From positions 1-64,000 of the forward strand of contig JAPLKI010000022.1 in NCBI GenBank assembly GCA_026388155.1: 64,000 nucleotides of DNA, written 5' to 3'. Made by a program: the position numbers and the translations under genes. This document shows positions 7,436-16,158 of this stretch, piece by piece. How positions within the stretch are numbered: position 1 is the first letter of the stretch; every line of letters starts with the position of its first letter. The stretch comes from Elusimicrobiota bacterium. Its GTDB lineage: Bacteria > Elusimicrobiota > Elusimicrobia > Elusimicrobiales > UBA9959. The notes beneath the pieces were generated by a model. It was not told where the DNA came from and did no database searches. It worked only from the letters and a program-made list of their open reading frames with translations.

Positions 7436-8702
7436 GTAATTCTGTCCATTGCTTTGCCCATGCGTCATTAATCCTATATCGTTGCATTTTAGAATATCTA
7501 AGCTTTTGCATGGAATTTATCCTTCGAGGATATTTCTGATGCGCGATAAGTTCTGATACAGGGATTGAATAAAACTCCCAAGAAACATCATCCTTGGGAT
7601 TGCGGCCTCCGCTTCTACATAAGTTGATTTGGTATGCCAGTTGAGGCTCAATACAAACGATTACCCCTTCAAAATCTGTTTTTAAATAGAGACGACTTTG
7701 AGTCGGGTGATCGTTTGCCCTGCCGCGCGAGAGTTGTGTCTCAACACCAATTATAGGATCTGTTTGGTTGAAATCGCATGCCCCAACAGTCGGCCCTTTT
7801 ACCTGGAAGTGTTCACAGCCATTTCCAACCCTTCTAAGCAGTGCTATGTCGGCTTTATCAGCCCTAGGCCTTGAACAGTGGCTAACATCATACGCTACGA
7901 CACGTTGATCTTTAAGAAAGAATCTAAATGCATGCTCTCTCGCAAAACCACGCATGTTCATATCCCAAATTCGGAAGTTCTCTTCTTGAATAATGGTGTC
8001 AACAATTATTTCAGAACTTAACTCTGTAAGTTTAGATGTGCGTGGCAGTAAAGATGTTTTCGGATGAGTGTGGCTACTCATCACTTCTAAATCTAGTTTT
8101 TTTATCCCTAGCCGATTAAAGGCTCCTAGTCCGGAATGCAGACTCCAATTGATGGTGAATGGACTAAGTATGCGTTTTCTATCTTTCGGATGTGTGGGTA
8201 ATTCATCCCTACCTAAAATCATAATCCTTAGTGGGGTATATGTGATTAGCCCTACAAGAAAATCAGCGAAGGAGTCCGCCCCATGGTAGTATTCCAGAGA
8301 TTCTTGTTCTGATTTCGCTCCGTGTGTCTTGTGAGTTTTATATTGAACTTCAGTTTCTCTGGTCCCAGACCGTGTCGGGGTCTTAAGTTGGAGAGTGTGC
8401 CCATTTAGAACCTGATCTATATCTGTGTCCCCACCACGTTTTTCGATGGTATGGCCATTTCTTGCCAGTAAAATCTGGAAGAAAGTCTCAAAGGCGTGGC
8501 CTTGGACTGTGCGCAGGACAGGAGAATTGTCGGCTATAAGTGCATCGAGTTGTTCAGGGCTAAAATCAAGAACATAACAGAGAGTATTAAGTTTATCTTT
8601 TTCAGAAATAGAGTCTAGGGAATCAACTTTATGTCTGTGCTTAAGCCCTTTTATCACATCCCCGATGCGACCGAACCCGAAATCCTTGCGAGTGAATGGC
8701 AT
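7428..8702 (-). CDS. Predicted type II restriction endonuclease with two PD-(D/E)XK-like motifs
   Basis: A 424-residue protein convergent with the two methyltransferases. Around residues 69-107 it reads G-H-A-F-E-T-F-F, then D-T-D-I-D, then Q-L-K. Around 256-302 it reads E-H-A-F-R-F-F, then A-D-I-A-L-L, then F-Q-V-K. Each block looks like a PD-(D/E)XK core (acidic residue, then Q-x-K), and each ends in a P-T a few residues later. This suggests an internally duplicated nuclease that could cut both strands as a monomer, or one active and one DNA-binding copy. The role as the restriction subunit is inferred from linkage. RBS GGAG lies 7 bases before the ATG. Confidence 0.7.
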   Translation of the reverse strand: MPFTRKDFGFGRIGDVIKGLKHRHKVDSLDSISEKDKLNTLCYVLDFSPEQLDALIADNSPVLRTVQGHAFETFFQILLARNGHTIEKRGGDTDIDQVLNGHTLQLKTPTRSGTRETEVQYKTHKTHGAKSEQESLEYYHGADSFADFLVGLITYTPLRIMILGRDELPTHPKDRKRILSPFTINWSLHSGLGAFNRLGIKKLDLEVMSSHTHPKTSLLPRTSKLTELSSEIIVDTIIQEENFRIWDMNMRGFAREHAFRFFLKDQRVVAYDVSHCSRPRADKADIALLRRVGNGCEHFQVKGPTVGACDFNQTDPIIGVETQLSRGRANDHPTQSRLYLKTDFEGVIVCIEPQLAYQINLCRSGGRNPKDDVSWEFYSIPVSELIAHQKYPRRINSMQKLRYSKMQRYRINDAWAKQWTELPK

Positions 8703-8740
8703 CTCTAATCTCCGAATAAATTTGAATCTGAATTCTTTTT

Positions 8741-8770
8741 ATCATAGCACTTTGCTTCTAAAGGAAACAA
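8741..8770 (-). promoter_or_regulatory. Promoter of the restriction endonuclease gene
   Basis: On the minus strand TTGTTT (8765-8770) and TATGAT (8741-8746) are 18 bases apart. The GGAG ribosome-binding site and ATG of the nuclease follow about 40 bases later. The nuclease therefore does not depend on read-through from the phage late operon. Confidence 0.5.
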
Positions 8771-8790
8771 AGTTGTTTTGTAGCAGGTTC

Positions 8791-9369
8791 CTAAAAATTC
8801 GTTCTCAATCCAATCCCAAAGCGAAGCTTCGCACCCCATCCAAGACCGGCGAGACCTTGGAGTTCCAAATTCTGAAAAGGTGTAAAATCGTCAATATGGC
8901 GTGAAAGACCAATCCCGCCGAACAGCGGCGTTATCCCGGCGGTAAGGCTATAACGTCCCCAATATGCCCACTTGAAGTCGACCAGTGGCAGTAGCTTGCC
9001 AGAATAGACAAGACCGCCACCCAGCCGTCGGGTGAAACCACGATCCTTAACCACCACTTCCGGCGGCTTATCCGGCTGGTCCACCTTGCTTACGACCTCG
9101 ACATGGCCCTCAGGAGGCAGGTAGCGGTCTCTGTATTCAATCTTTGTTGGTCCATCTCGCAACTTGGTGACGACCCGGTCGCGGTAAATCGTGACCACCT
9201 GCTTCGTATTCGGCGGCAGGCCCTCAATCTTTGCCGTGAGTTGCTCTGCCCGGCCAGTCTCGCGCTTGAGTTGCCAATACAGAACCGCCAGCATTAAAGC
9301 TAACAGGATAATGGCGGCCTCTTGTGGCCGCCGGATGATAAACCCGAAAATCTTAGTCAGAAGCGCCAT
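8791..9369 (-). CDS. Membrane-anchored protein of the lysis module
   Basis: A 192-residue protein. A transmembrane helix (A-A-I-I-L-L-A-L-M-L-A-V-L-Y-W) lies near residues 13-29, followed by a charged, probably coiled segment and a glycine/aromatic-rich C-terminal half with beta-strand alternation ending in -N-F. The last residue Phe and strand pattern resemble outer-membrane beta proteins. Position after the holin-like gene suggests a spanin-type role linking inner and outer membranes, which is inference. ATG 9369 was chosen because GGAGG is 8 bases upstream. Confidence 0.5.
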   Translation of the reverse strand: MALLTKIFGFIIRRPQEAAIILLALMLAVLYWQLKRETGRAEQLTAKIEGLPPNTKQVVTIYRDRVVTKLRDGPTKIEYRDRYLPPEGHVEVVSKVDQPDKPPEVVVKDRGFTRRLGGGLVYSGKLLPLVDFKWAYWGRYSLTAGITPLFGGIGLSRHIDDFTPFQNLELQGLAGLGWGAKLRFGIGLRTNF

Positions 9370-9646
9370 TTTCATCTCCTCCGGGCGGCTTGTGGTTCCC
9401 GTTGCCGTTCCCGTTTTTGACCTTCTCGTAGGTTTTGGTGAGGACGTAGCCCGCAAACACAACGCTGACGATGCCGCCGGTGACGGTGATGGCGGTCGAA
9501 AGGTGTTCCGGATGATATAGCGCAGTCCAGACGCACAGGAAGACGTATAGGGCGAGATAGACGTAATATGTGATGGCCGCGCTTATGTCACGTAGCCAGC
9601 GAAAGTCATTGGGTTTCCTTGGGATATCACCTTCTGGACGCAACAT
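9353..9646 (-). CDS. Holin-like membrane protein
   Basis: A 97-residue protein with two hydrophobic stretches (about residues 23-44 and 50-68) and a charged, Gly/Asn-rich C-terminal tail, the layout of small phage holins. It carries an AGGGAC/GGAGGG site before the ATG, precedes the membrane-anchored protein by a 17-base overlap, and was next to the endolysin before the RIT element inserted between them. Holin families are diverse, so the call rests on size, topology and position. Confidence 0.55.
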   Translation of the reverse strand: MLRPEGDIPRKPNDFRWLRDISAAITYYVYLALYVFLCVWTALYHPEHLSTAITVTGGIVSVVFAGYVLTKTYEKVKNGNGNGNHKPPGGDENGASD

Positions 9647-9665
9647 AATAAAGTCCCTCCGTCCT

Positions 9666-10664
9666 CTACAGCAATTTCAAGAATGCCATGACCCCACGGT
9701 TATCGCGCCACTGTGCCCTGGGCAGGGTTGCTGTCTGAATTTCGCAATGAGCGAGGGCATTGGCCTTCATTTCGAGATCAATCTCGGCGTAAATATGCGT
9801 TGTGTCGAGGGACACATGCCCCAGCCAGGCCCGGATGGTGTTGATGTCCACCCCGGCGCGAAGCAGGTGTACTGCCGTCGTATGGCGGAGCGTATGCGCA
9901 GTTATCTGTTTGGTCGCCATAGAAGGAATGTGGCGGCTCGCTTTGTCGGCGTAACGTTTAACCAAAGTGTTGATTCCGAAACGCGTAATACTCTGCTTGA
10001 GACGGTTCAGGAAAGCCATCGTGGCGGTTTCCCGACTGCATATGAGATCGGCCATCACTTTGGCTGTCGAGGGCCAAAGCGGACAATGACGCACTTTTCC
10101 AGCCTTCCCCACGAGCTTAACCGACGCAGATCCATTCAAGTTCAAATCGGCAACAGTAACGTGGGCAGCCTCGCTGGCTCGAGCCCCTGTGTTGTAAAGG
10201 AAAAGCAGGAGGGCGTAATCCCGGAGTCCCTGTGACGTGCTGCGATCAGGGGCCTCAAGAATGGCATCCATTTCGGCCTTCTCGAGGTAACACATCACCG
10301 GCTTGGAAGATTTCTTAAGCGGAATCGAGCGGACCTCGGCGCACCAAGCAATATGTTCCGGGCTATGCTCGGCAATGAATTTTGCTAACGCGTGGATAGC
10401 CGCCAGCCGCTGATTGCGAGTAGCGATGGAGCACTTCCGGTCTTGCTCAAGGTGAAGCAGGAAAGATCGGACTACTTCAGGCGAGATGTTCTCGATAGTG
10501 AGCTTATCCACGGACCTGTTCACTTTCGCGGCAGCGAACGGAAGCAAGAGAGCCAGTGTATCGCGATAGCTTGTCTGAGTGTTGCGCGCGAGATTCCGTT
10601 CAGCCACTATGTGCTCCATGAGAAACCGACGAACCCAATGACCGATTAGCGTTGCATTAAACAT
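9666..10664 (-). CDS. ritC: RIT recombinase, third of trio
   Basis: A 332-residue tyrosine recombinase. Residues of the active site are visible: Arg in N-T-G-A-R-A-S-E, then H-T-L-R-H-T-T-A-V-H, W-L-G-H and Tyr in T-H-I-Y-A-E-I-D. The start overlaps the preceding recombinase by 8 bases. In RIT elements all three recombinases are retained together, implying they act as a complex. Its stop lies about 10 bases from the left end of the element. Confidence 0.85.
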   Translation of the reverse strand: MFNATLIGHWVRRFLMEHIVAERNLARNTQTSYRDTLALLLPFAAAKVNRSVDKLTIENISPEVVRSFLLHLEQDRKCSIATRNQRLAAIHALAKFIAEHSPEHIAWCAEVRSIPLKKSSKPVMCYLEKAEMDAILEAPDRSTSQGLRDYALLLFLYNTGARASEAAHVTVADLNLNGSASVKLVGKAGKVRHCPLWPSTAKVMADLICSRETATMAFLNRLKQSITRFGINTLVKRYADKASRHIPSMATKQITAHTLRHTTAVHLLRAGVDINTIRAWLGHVSLDTTHIYAEIDLEMKANALAHCEIQTATLPRAQWRDNRGVMAFLKLL

Positions 10665-11604
10665 GACTCACCTCCGGGAAGGCATAACATTCGAAGCGAT
10701 GGTTCGCTGCCTGCAGCAATTCCATCGTCATGGTCAGGTATCGCTGGGTAAAGGCGATGTCGACGTGGCCGAGATAGGTGGACAGTTTGGGCAGGAGCCG
10801 CTGAACATCGGCTCCCTGGCGGTACCAAGCTTCCATCCTGTGCACGGCAAAGGTATGGCGGATATCATGGATTCTCGGCTGGTAACGCGCCTCGCGCTCG
10901 CGATGGATACTGGTCTTGTCACGCAGCCACCGAAAAGTCTTATCAGCCTGACTGACCGCAATGCCAGTACCCTTACGCGTGGCAAAGAAGGTAGAGTCTT
11001 CGCCCGCCGGGCATGGCAGCGCCTGCCGCCGTCTTTTAATATAGGCATCCAGTTCGGTGGTCAGACGGGGACCGATGGGTACCAGCCTGGTTTTGAAGAA
11101 TTTGCTGTCACGGATATGCAGTAGGCTCGCCGACAAATCCACGTCGGCCAATGTAAGCGACACAGCCTCGCCGATACGGAGCCCGGCTCCATAGAGGAGA
11201 AGCAGAAGTGTGCGGAAAATGACAGGACGCAGAGGATTGAGACGGTCGGAAAGTCGTGACGTTGCCTCCAATAGATGGCGCAGTTCATCGATGGTATATA
11301 TGTAGGGCGCCATACTGGCCGGTCGTTTGGGTAGTATTGTAGGCAATGGGGATGATGATACATAGCCTCTGGAGACAGCGAAGGCATAGAAACCTTTGAG
11401 TATGATGAACTTTTGGTGCCAGAAGGTTGTAACGGGTCCTTTCCCTGCGAGGAAGGTGATCACGGAGGATTGTTTCACCTCCCCGGCGTCGAGGTCTCCT
11501 ATCGCCCGGCAGAAGCCCTTGAGGATCACTGGCTCCGTTAAGAAGCGCATACCGAGGGAGCGTTTGAACTTTATGTACTCATCCGTAAGCTGTGTGAGTT
11601 TCAT
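10657..11604 (-). CDS. ritB: RIT recombinase, second of trio
   Basis: A 315-residue tyrosine recombinase with Arg in G-A-G-L-R-I-G-E, H-D-I-R-H-T-F-A-V-H, L-G-H and Tyr in T-Q-R-Y-L-T-M. Between the H-x-x-R and G-H boxes it has the longer spacer (A-W-Y-R-Q-G-A-D-V) seen in this subtype. The ATG overlaps the stop of the first recombinase (ATGA), so translation is coupled. Confidence 0.85.
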   Translation of the reverse strand: MKLTQLTDEYIKFKRSLGMRFLTEPVILKGFCRAIGDLDAGEVKQSSVITFLAGKGPVTTFWHQKFIILKGFYAFAVSRGYVSSSPLPTILPKRPASMAPYIYTIDELRHLLEATSRLSDRLNPLRPVIFRTLLLLLYGAGLRIGEAVSLTLADVDLSASLLHIRDSKFFKTRLVPIGPRLTTELDAYIKRRRQALPCPAGEDSTFFATRKGTGIAVSQADKTFRWLRDKTSIHREREARYQPRIHDIRHTFAVHRMEAWYRQGADVQRLLPKLSTYLGHVDIAFTQRYLTMTMELLQAANHRFECYAFPEVSHV

Positions 11605-12848
11605 GGAAGCCCCCCTATATCGAAGGCGGCCACCTCTCGTAGGCCCGTCAGATCCACTTTGGCATAAATTCTGGTGGCCGAGGAGGTACGATGTCCCAAA
11701 AGATCGCCAATTTCCTTAAGCGAAAAGCCTTGAGAAACGAGATGAGTGGCGCACGCATGCCGCAACGCATGCGGGCCCCTGTGAGGCAGATGAATCCCCA
11801 GTCCCATGGCCTGTTCGCTGATCGTATGATAAAGAGTCCCTTGGGAGATGGGCCGGAAGGGAGCTGTAGACGCCAGGAACACCTCTCGACGGGAGCAATG
11901 GGGACGGACAGCTTGCAAGTATTGGAGGATGGCATTCCCCACGACAGGCACGAGCGGGTAGGTTTGAGCTCGTCGGAGTTTGGGTCGTCGGATCAATATC
12001 TGGTCATGTTCCCAGTCGATATCTTCGAGCTTAAGTTGCGAGACCTCGCCTACACGCAGCCCGTATATGGACAGGAGCATTATGGCGGCCCGATTCCTAA
12101 TATCGATCGGCTTATCCGTATCCAAGCTGGCAATAAGGCGTTGCACATCCTCCCATGTCGGTCCCGAGGGGAGATTTTCCTGGGAGAATATCCGAGGCCC
12201 TCGAATAGCATCCGCTATCGATGTCAGGCACCAGCCTCGCATTCCGCCGAACCTAAAAAAAGCCTTGAGTGCACGGGCGTTGTTGACCACGCTTACCCGA
12301 GTCCAGTGACTAGCACCATGTTCGGTCAAATAGGCATCAATATCAGCGATCTGGATGTCGGACATGGGATGTCCTTTTGCCTCATACCAGCGCAGGAATT
12401 GTCTGATATACCGGTACCGCCTCCAGATAGTCGTTGGAGACAGCCCTCGCGCGCTTTTCATCCACGCGGCGAATTCGTCGATCATGCCAGACGAAGATGC
12501 CGATATTTGAGGCGGCTTATACAGGCGGCCAAGAAAACGAAGCCATTGTGTCGCCACCACCCAGAAAAGTTTATACGAGGATTTGCCAAAGCGCGCGCGT
12601 CCAATGCGCCGCTGCCGCCGGGCCCATCGGGCTGCTACCATTTTAATCTGGTCAGAAGTCATCATCAATTCACCTGCACTACCAAGTTCGCGAACCACAA
12701 TAAGAAGCTCCGAGGACAGCGAGAACAGTGTGCTACGCGCATACCCTTCCTGGGCGCGTTGTGCAAGAAAGTCTTCACGCTCTTTACTATACGGGGCATC
12801 TTTGTGGCGACAGATGGTTCTATGGTCTGTGTAGAGTTGCTCAAACAT
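11601..12848 (-). CDS. ritA: RIT recombinase, first of trio
   Basis: A 415-residue tyrosine recombinase, the largest of the three. The catalytic set is present: Arg in Y-G-L-R-V-G-E, H-A-L-R-H-A-C-A-T-H, L-G-H and Tyr in R-I-Y-A-K-V-D. An N-terminal extension of about 90 residues precedes the core-binding domain. ATG 12848 was chosen over 12875 because AAGGAGG sits 7 bases upstream. About 100-160 bases upstream are palindromes that may be its binding sites. Confidence 0.85.
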   Translation of the reverse strand: MFEQLYTDHRTICRHKDAPYSKEREDFLAQRAQEGYARSTLFSLSSELLIVVRELGSAGELMMTSDQIKMVAARWARRQRRIGRARFGKSSYKLFWVVATQWLRFLGRLYKPPQISASSSGMIDEFAAWMKSARGLSPTTIWRRYRYIRQFLRWYEAKGHPMSDIQIADIDAYLTEHGASHWTRVSVVNNARALKAFFRFGGMRGWCLTSIADAIRGPRIFSQENLPSGPTWEDVQRLIASLDTDKPIDIRNRAAIMLLSIYGLRVGEVSQLKLEDIDWEHDQILIRRPKLRRAQTYPLVPVVGNAILQYLQAVRPHCSRREVFLASTAPFRPISQGTLYHTISEQAMGLGIHLPHRGPHALRHACATHLVSQGFSLKEIGDLLGHRTSSATRIYAKVDLTGLREVAAFDIGGLP

Positions 12849-12978
12849 AGTTGGACCTCCTTTTGGGATATCCAACTATACTGACAGGATGTTGCGCTTA
12901 TGTGGCGTCGCATTTATAAAAGCTCATGAAATACAAAGCTCTTTGCTTTCTACGTAACATAAGTGCGGCCATCACATA
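12849..12978. other. RIT upstream region
   Basis: Non-coding leader of the recombinase trio. It includes an imperfect palindrome starting TTATGTGGCG at about 12898 and the left part of the palindrome at 12952-12984. No canonical promoter could be assigned with confidence, although TATAGT at about 12885 on the minus strand is a candidate -10. Confidence 0.4.
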
Positions 12979-13005
12979 TTACGTTTTATGTGCTGCCGCA
13001 CATAA
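12952..13005. repeat. Palindromic pair at the right end of the RIT element
   Basis: Two adjacent palindromes: 12952-12984 with outer arms ACGTAA and TTACGT, and 12986-13005 with perfect arms TTATGTGC and GCACATAA around TGCC. They share the core GTGCGGC and CACATA. Spacing and symmetry suggest recombinase-binding sites at the element end. Confidence 0.7.
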
Positions 13006-13119
13006 GACGTAGTTCCAGGTAGTTCGAAGCGACTTGAGGTCCCGCATCAGGTTCTGCGCGAAGTCGCTTTCGAAGGTATTCTTTGCCAGCGCCAGTGTCA
13101 GTCGTTTTATTCTGTCCAT
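12979..13119 (-). pseudogene. Small phage lysis-module gene truncated by the RIT element
   Basis: Starts with ATG overlapping the endolysin stop (ATGA) and a GAGAGGA site. It reads 38 plausible phage codons beginning M-D-R-I-K-R-L-T-L-A-L-A-K, then enters the RIT palindrome and stops after 46 codons. The final residues (L-C-A-A-A-H-K-T) are encoded by RIT DNA. The lost C-terminus is not found on the left side of the element. Original function unknown; short lysis-module membrane or antiholin proteins are typical at this place. Confidence 0.65.
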
Positions 13120-13691
13120 CACAGTTCCTCTCTAAAAAGACTCATGTCCCAGCATTTTCCGGGACAGGATTTCTGTCTGGGCACTCCGAGCCGGTCGAAT
13201 ACTTCCCAGTGCCCGATTACATGACTGGCCGGTATGCGGAAGGCTTCCATAAAGGCGCGCGTCAGTTGTAGGTTGAATTCCCAATGCTCAGGTTTGGGCG
13301 GGGCTTTATCAAAATCTCCAACAGCACACAGGCCTAAGTAGTCTGTGTTGTAAATATTTGACGCTCCTTTGACACCGGCGTGAGCGCCGATTTGGCTGAG
13401 CGGCCTGCCCCAGTTGTAAACTACCTGGCCGTTTACCCATTCTGTCCCGCCGTGGTATGCAATATCGATCCAGGGCGGCTGGAACGACTTGCCAAGTCCG
13501 GTTGCCAACCGCCGCTTATAGTCGGCTTCGGAAACGATGCTGCCGTCTATGCGGTATGATGTGTGGTAGCGGCGTATGGCATCCCAGTCCCGCGCTACCC
13601 CGTCCGGACTGGCCGAATGATGCCAGACTATGCCGGTCCAAGGTCTGGACCGGCATACATCAATATTCAGCGCTAGTTTTGGCTTGTTCAT
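13119..13691 (-). CDS. Endolysin, N-acetylmuramoyl-L-alanine amidase
   Basis: A 190-residue protein of the amidase_2/PGRP fold, which cuts the bond between MurNAc and the stem peptide. I-V-W-H-H-S-A near residue 22 gives the first zinc-ligand His, V-I-G-H-W-E-V-F near residue 158 the second, and C-P-G-K at about 177 the third ligand Cys, as in T7 lysozyme-type amidases. D-I-A-Y-H and G-A-H-A-G-V-K-G segments are also typical. No signal peptide, so it would need the holin. AGGAGG lies 5 bases before the ATG. Confidence 0.88.
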   Translation of the reverse strand: MNKPKLALNIDVCRSRPWTGIVWHHSASPDGVARDWDAIRRYHTSYRIDGSIVSEADYKRRLATGLGKSFQPPWIDIAYHGGTEWVNGQVVYNWGRPLSQIGAHAGVKGASNIYNTDYLGLCAVGDFDKAPPKPEHWEFNLQLTRAFMEAFRIPASHVIGHWEVFDRLGVPRQKSCPGKCWDMSLFREEL

Positions 13692-13738
13692 AAATACCTC
13701 CTAAGCTATAAACGGGATTCCGGCCGGCTTTGACGCGG

Positions 13739-16156
13739 TCAGATCTCCGTTACCTCTGCCTCTATTGTGTACCCGGCGTTCTTGAATACGTCGCTGTAAG
13801 CAAACGGTAAGGACTCAATCTTCCATCCGACATCAAAAAGGTCTCTTGGCCTGGCTTTGGGCTCCGGCCAAAACGTAATAAGCGGGTTTTGCTTAAAAAT
13901 CAGCTCAACAGTGTCCTTGGAGGGGGAATCCGTTAGTATTATTCGCCACTTGCCTGCGTATTTGTTCTTCCCGCGATAAGCGATGAGCTTGCCGCCCAAT
14001 GTCCTGAAACTGCCGGATTCAAAAAGCTCCCTTTGCGGCGTGTATGAGTCAAAATTGGGCAACGCGATAAGAATCTGTCCGCAGTAAAGCTCGCCTATCT
14101 TCTTATTCTGGTTGGGAACTTTCGTAGTCTTAGCCTCTAACTGAACGACCGGCATCGTTACCGTTGGAAAGGGGATTATCACGTCATCGTCCAGAATCTC
14201 TCCGTCAAAAAAGGTAGTGATACCGGCATGAACTCTCAAGTTCTTTATGTTCGTGTTCCGCAGAATTACAGCGTTGTATGTCCTTACATCGCCGCCCCCA
14301 GCCGGGGTCAAAAAGCTGACCTGTAAAGTTGCCGATGTCGCGTCCGAGGCATTCAACGAGGTCCACGGTGTATCGGTATCTCCATCCATAAGCTTTCGTG
14401 TGTTTGAGGTTTCGCTTAAGCCTTCCTCGCTGGAGGTTACCATCGCAAGCCCCGGACCTGCCTCGTCCAGCGAGAGAATTATCGGTTGATCCTCATCCAC
14501 AGCCAGCGGGGTTGTTGTGAAATCAAACGAATTCAGCAGCGGGCTTGGGCTGGCTTTTACGAACTCAAGCTTTATGTCGAATAACAATCCCGGCGCTATG
14601 GTTACGTCTCCCGTCTCCACATTCCCAGCGACAGTGCCCCCGGGTAAGTCGCTAAACGGAGTGGCCTGGAGCGCCGCAAGGGTATCTCCAGACCGAGCTT
14701 TTATGTTTATCTTGGAGCCTGCCGTTGGCAGTATGCGGTTCATCGTGTATTTGGTGACCTTGGTCTTAATTGGATAAGTCCGGCGCAGAATGACCTCGCC
14801 GGAGTCTGGTTCAATTACCGCGCCCGAGAGTTTAAAGTAGTCATACTTGGTGCGGCCACCGTCCGAGTTCGCTGCATGAGCGAGCTGTAGGTGGTAGTTA
14901 TCAAGCTGGCGTATTGCGGGGCTGGTTCCGGTCTGGAAAATAATCTGCGCCGGGTTGTCGTTTTTATAAGCCTTAATTATTATCCCTTGCCCGTTGATTT
15001 CGCATTTCAGTGTTATAGGAATATTCGCCGGATTACTTAGGAAAATTCCCTGTCGCATTGCTGCTCCCGGATCTTGTATCCATTGATTTGTTGATTGGCT
15101 CCACCAGTATCTAATTCCATTGGCCCCATAGCAAAACGGAAGGAAGGATAAAAAATTAGTGTAAGGGCACCAATTGGTCCAGCACTCCCATATCAGTCGG
15201 CTTTCCCGGTCAACATCTGTCAGGGGAGGTGAATTAATGTTGCCGCCAAGTATTGCGGGGCCAAAAGGAACGAAGTAGTCCGAGTAAGGCGGCATAGTAT
15301 TGGAAATTGTTTCGCAGATAAAGCGGGTTTCCAGTTCTATGGACCCTCGTGAGGAATTAAATATGGTTTCGTTGCTGATGGTCGGTGAGCTATTGTAATC
15401 GAACTGTAGGAACCCCCCAGTTTCTATCGGCTGTGTATTTGCCACTGACTCATAAAGTTGGAAATCAAAATCCAGGATCTGGCCCGCCGCAGTCCATGAC
15501 GCGCCCGCATCGAGTGATATGACTGCCCTGCCGTTGGGGTAATTGCTGCCTGCGGCGCCGTATTCGGCATACATGCATACAGGGAATTGATTGAAATCTG
15601 TCTGCGACAAACGCATAACAATGGCGTAGGATATACCGGCCTGCAGTTGGACAGACTGCGGAAAGTCAAAGGTCGTGAAATAAACGATAGGCGGCGTGCC
15701 TCCCAGAAACCTTAAGGTATTTGCAGGCACAGGGTTTGCCGTTGCCAAAACAACGTTTGTCGGAATTTCTGCGCCTGCCGCGCCGCTGGTTGTGCGGATT
15801 TCTACTATGATATTACCCGGAGCGGAGTATGCTGGATAAGATGACATCCTGAGTCCGATTCTCGAAATGCCCTTGTTGGCGGTAAGCTTGAGAATTTGCG
15901 CGAAGTGATAGCTTGTGTTATGAAGCCCGTAACCTGCTGCTGCGACATTCGGTACCACCTGCAGGAATAACTGCGGGGCAGACTGTGAAGGCGCAGTTAT
16001 CCAGCGCGGGTCTTTGGCGCCGTCATTAAAATTATCCACTTCATCAAGCGTAAATATCTGCTGGAGCTTAATTGGCATAACCGTCAGGTCCAGTCCGGTT
16101 GCCCCGGCGTTATTCTGGAACTGCGCTGCTTGGCTTAAAGTTTCTTTGGTGGCCAT
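13739..16156 (-). CDS. Large distal tail protein with carbohydrate-binding-like domains
   Basis: An 805-residue protein downstream of the tail hub. Residues ~85-220 form a beta-rich domain. Around 560-650 a segment with D-G-D-T-D-T-P-W-T-S-L-N followed by strands resembles a discoidin (F5/8 type C) domain. The last ~150 residues recall C-terminal modules of siphovirus distal tail proteins. A role in host recognition or baseplate is inferred from order (tape measure, hub, this, endolysin). RBS GGAG, 2 bases after the previous stop. Confidence 0.6.
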   Translation of the reverse strand: MATKETLSQAAQFQNNAGATGLDLTVMPIKLQQIFTLDEVDNFNDGAKDPRWITAPSQSAPQLFLQVVPNVAAAGYGLHNTSYHFAQILKLTANKGISRIGLRMSSYPAYSAPGNIIVEIRTTSGAAGAEIPTNVVLATANPVPANTLRFLGGTPPIVYFTTFDFPQSVQLQAGISYAIVMRLSQTDFNQFPVCMYAEYGAAGSNYPNGRAVISLDAGASWTAAGQILDFDFQLYESVANTQPIETGGFLQFDYNSSPTISNETIFNSSRGSIELETRFICETISNTMPPYSDYFVPFGPAILGGNINSPPLTDVDRESRLIWECWTNWCPYTNFLSFLPFCYGANGIRYWWSQSTNQWIQDPGAAMRQGIFLSNPANIPITLKCEINGQGIIIKAYKNDNPAQIIFQTGTSPAIRQLDNYHLQLAHAANSDGGRTKYDYFKLSGAVIEPDSGEVILRRTYPIKTKVTKYTMNRILPTAGSKINIKARSGDTLAALQATPFSDLPGGTVAGNVETGDVTIAPGLLFDIKLEFVKASPSPLLNSFDFTTTPLAVDEDQPIILSLDEAGPGLAMVTSSEEGLSETSNTRKLMDGDTDTPWTSLNASDATSATLQVSFLTPAGGGDVRTYNAVILRNTNIKNLRVHAGITTFFDGEILDDDVIIPFPTVTMPVVQLEAKTTKVPNQNKKIGELYCGQILIALPNFDSYTPQRELFESGSFRTLGGKLIAYRGKNKYAGKWRIILTDSPSKDTVELIFKQNPLITFWPEPKARPRDLFDVGWKIESLPFAYSDVFKNAGYTIEAEVTEI

Positions 16157-16158
16157 CG

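Larger units (their letters stand above)
9661..13010 (-). mobile_element. RIT element (three tandem tyrosine recombinases)
   Basis: Three overlapping tyrosine recombinase genes of different subtypes in one direction are the definition of a recombinase-in-trio (RIT) element. Sizes here (416, 315, 332 residues) and 4- to 8-base overlaps match the known layout. The right end is near 13,005-13,010, where a palindrome cuts into a phage gene. The left end must fall between the last recombinase stop (9666) and the holin ribosome-binding site (about 9655). I could not find matching terminal inverted repeats by eye, so ends are approximate. It splits the phage lysis module between endolysin and holin. 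Confidence 0.85.

Noticed and set aside
11691-12884. Plus-strand frame of 397 codons over the first RIT recombinase
   Set aside because: Antisense to a recombinase with all catalytic residues; no ribosome-binding site or motif.
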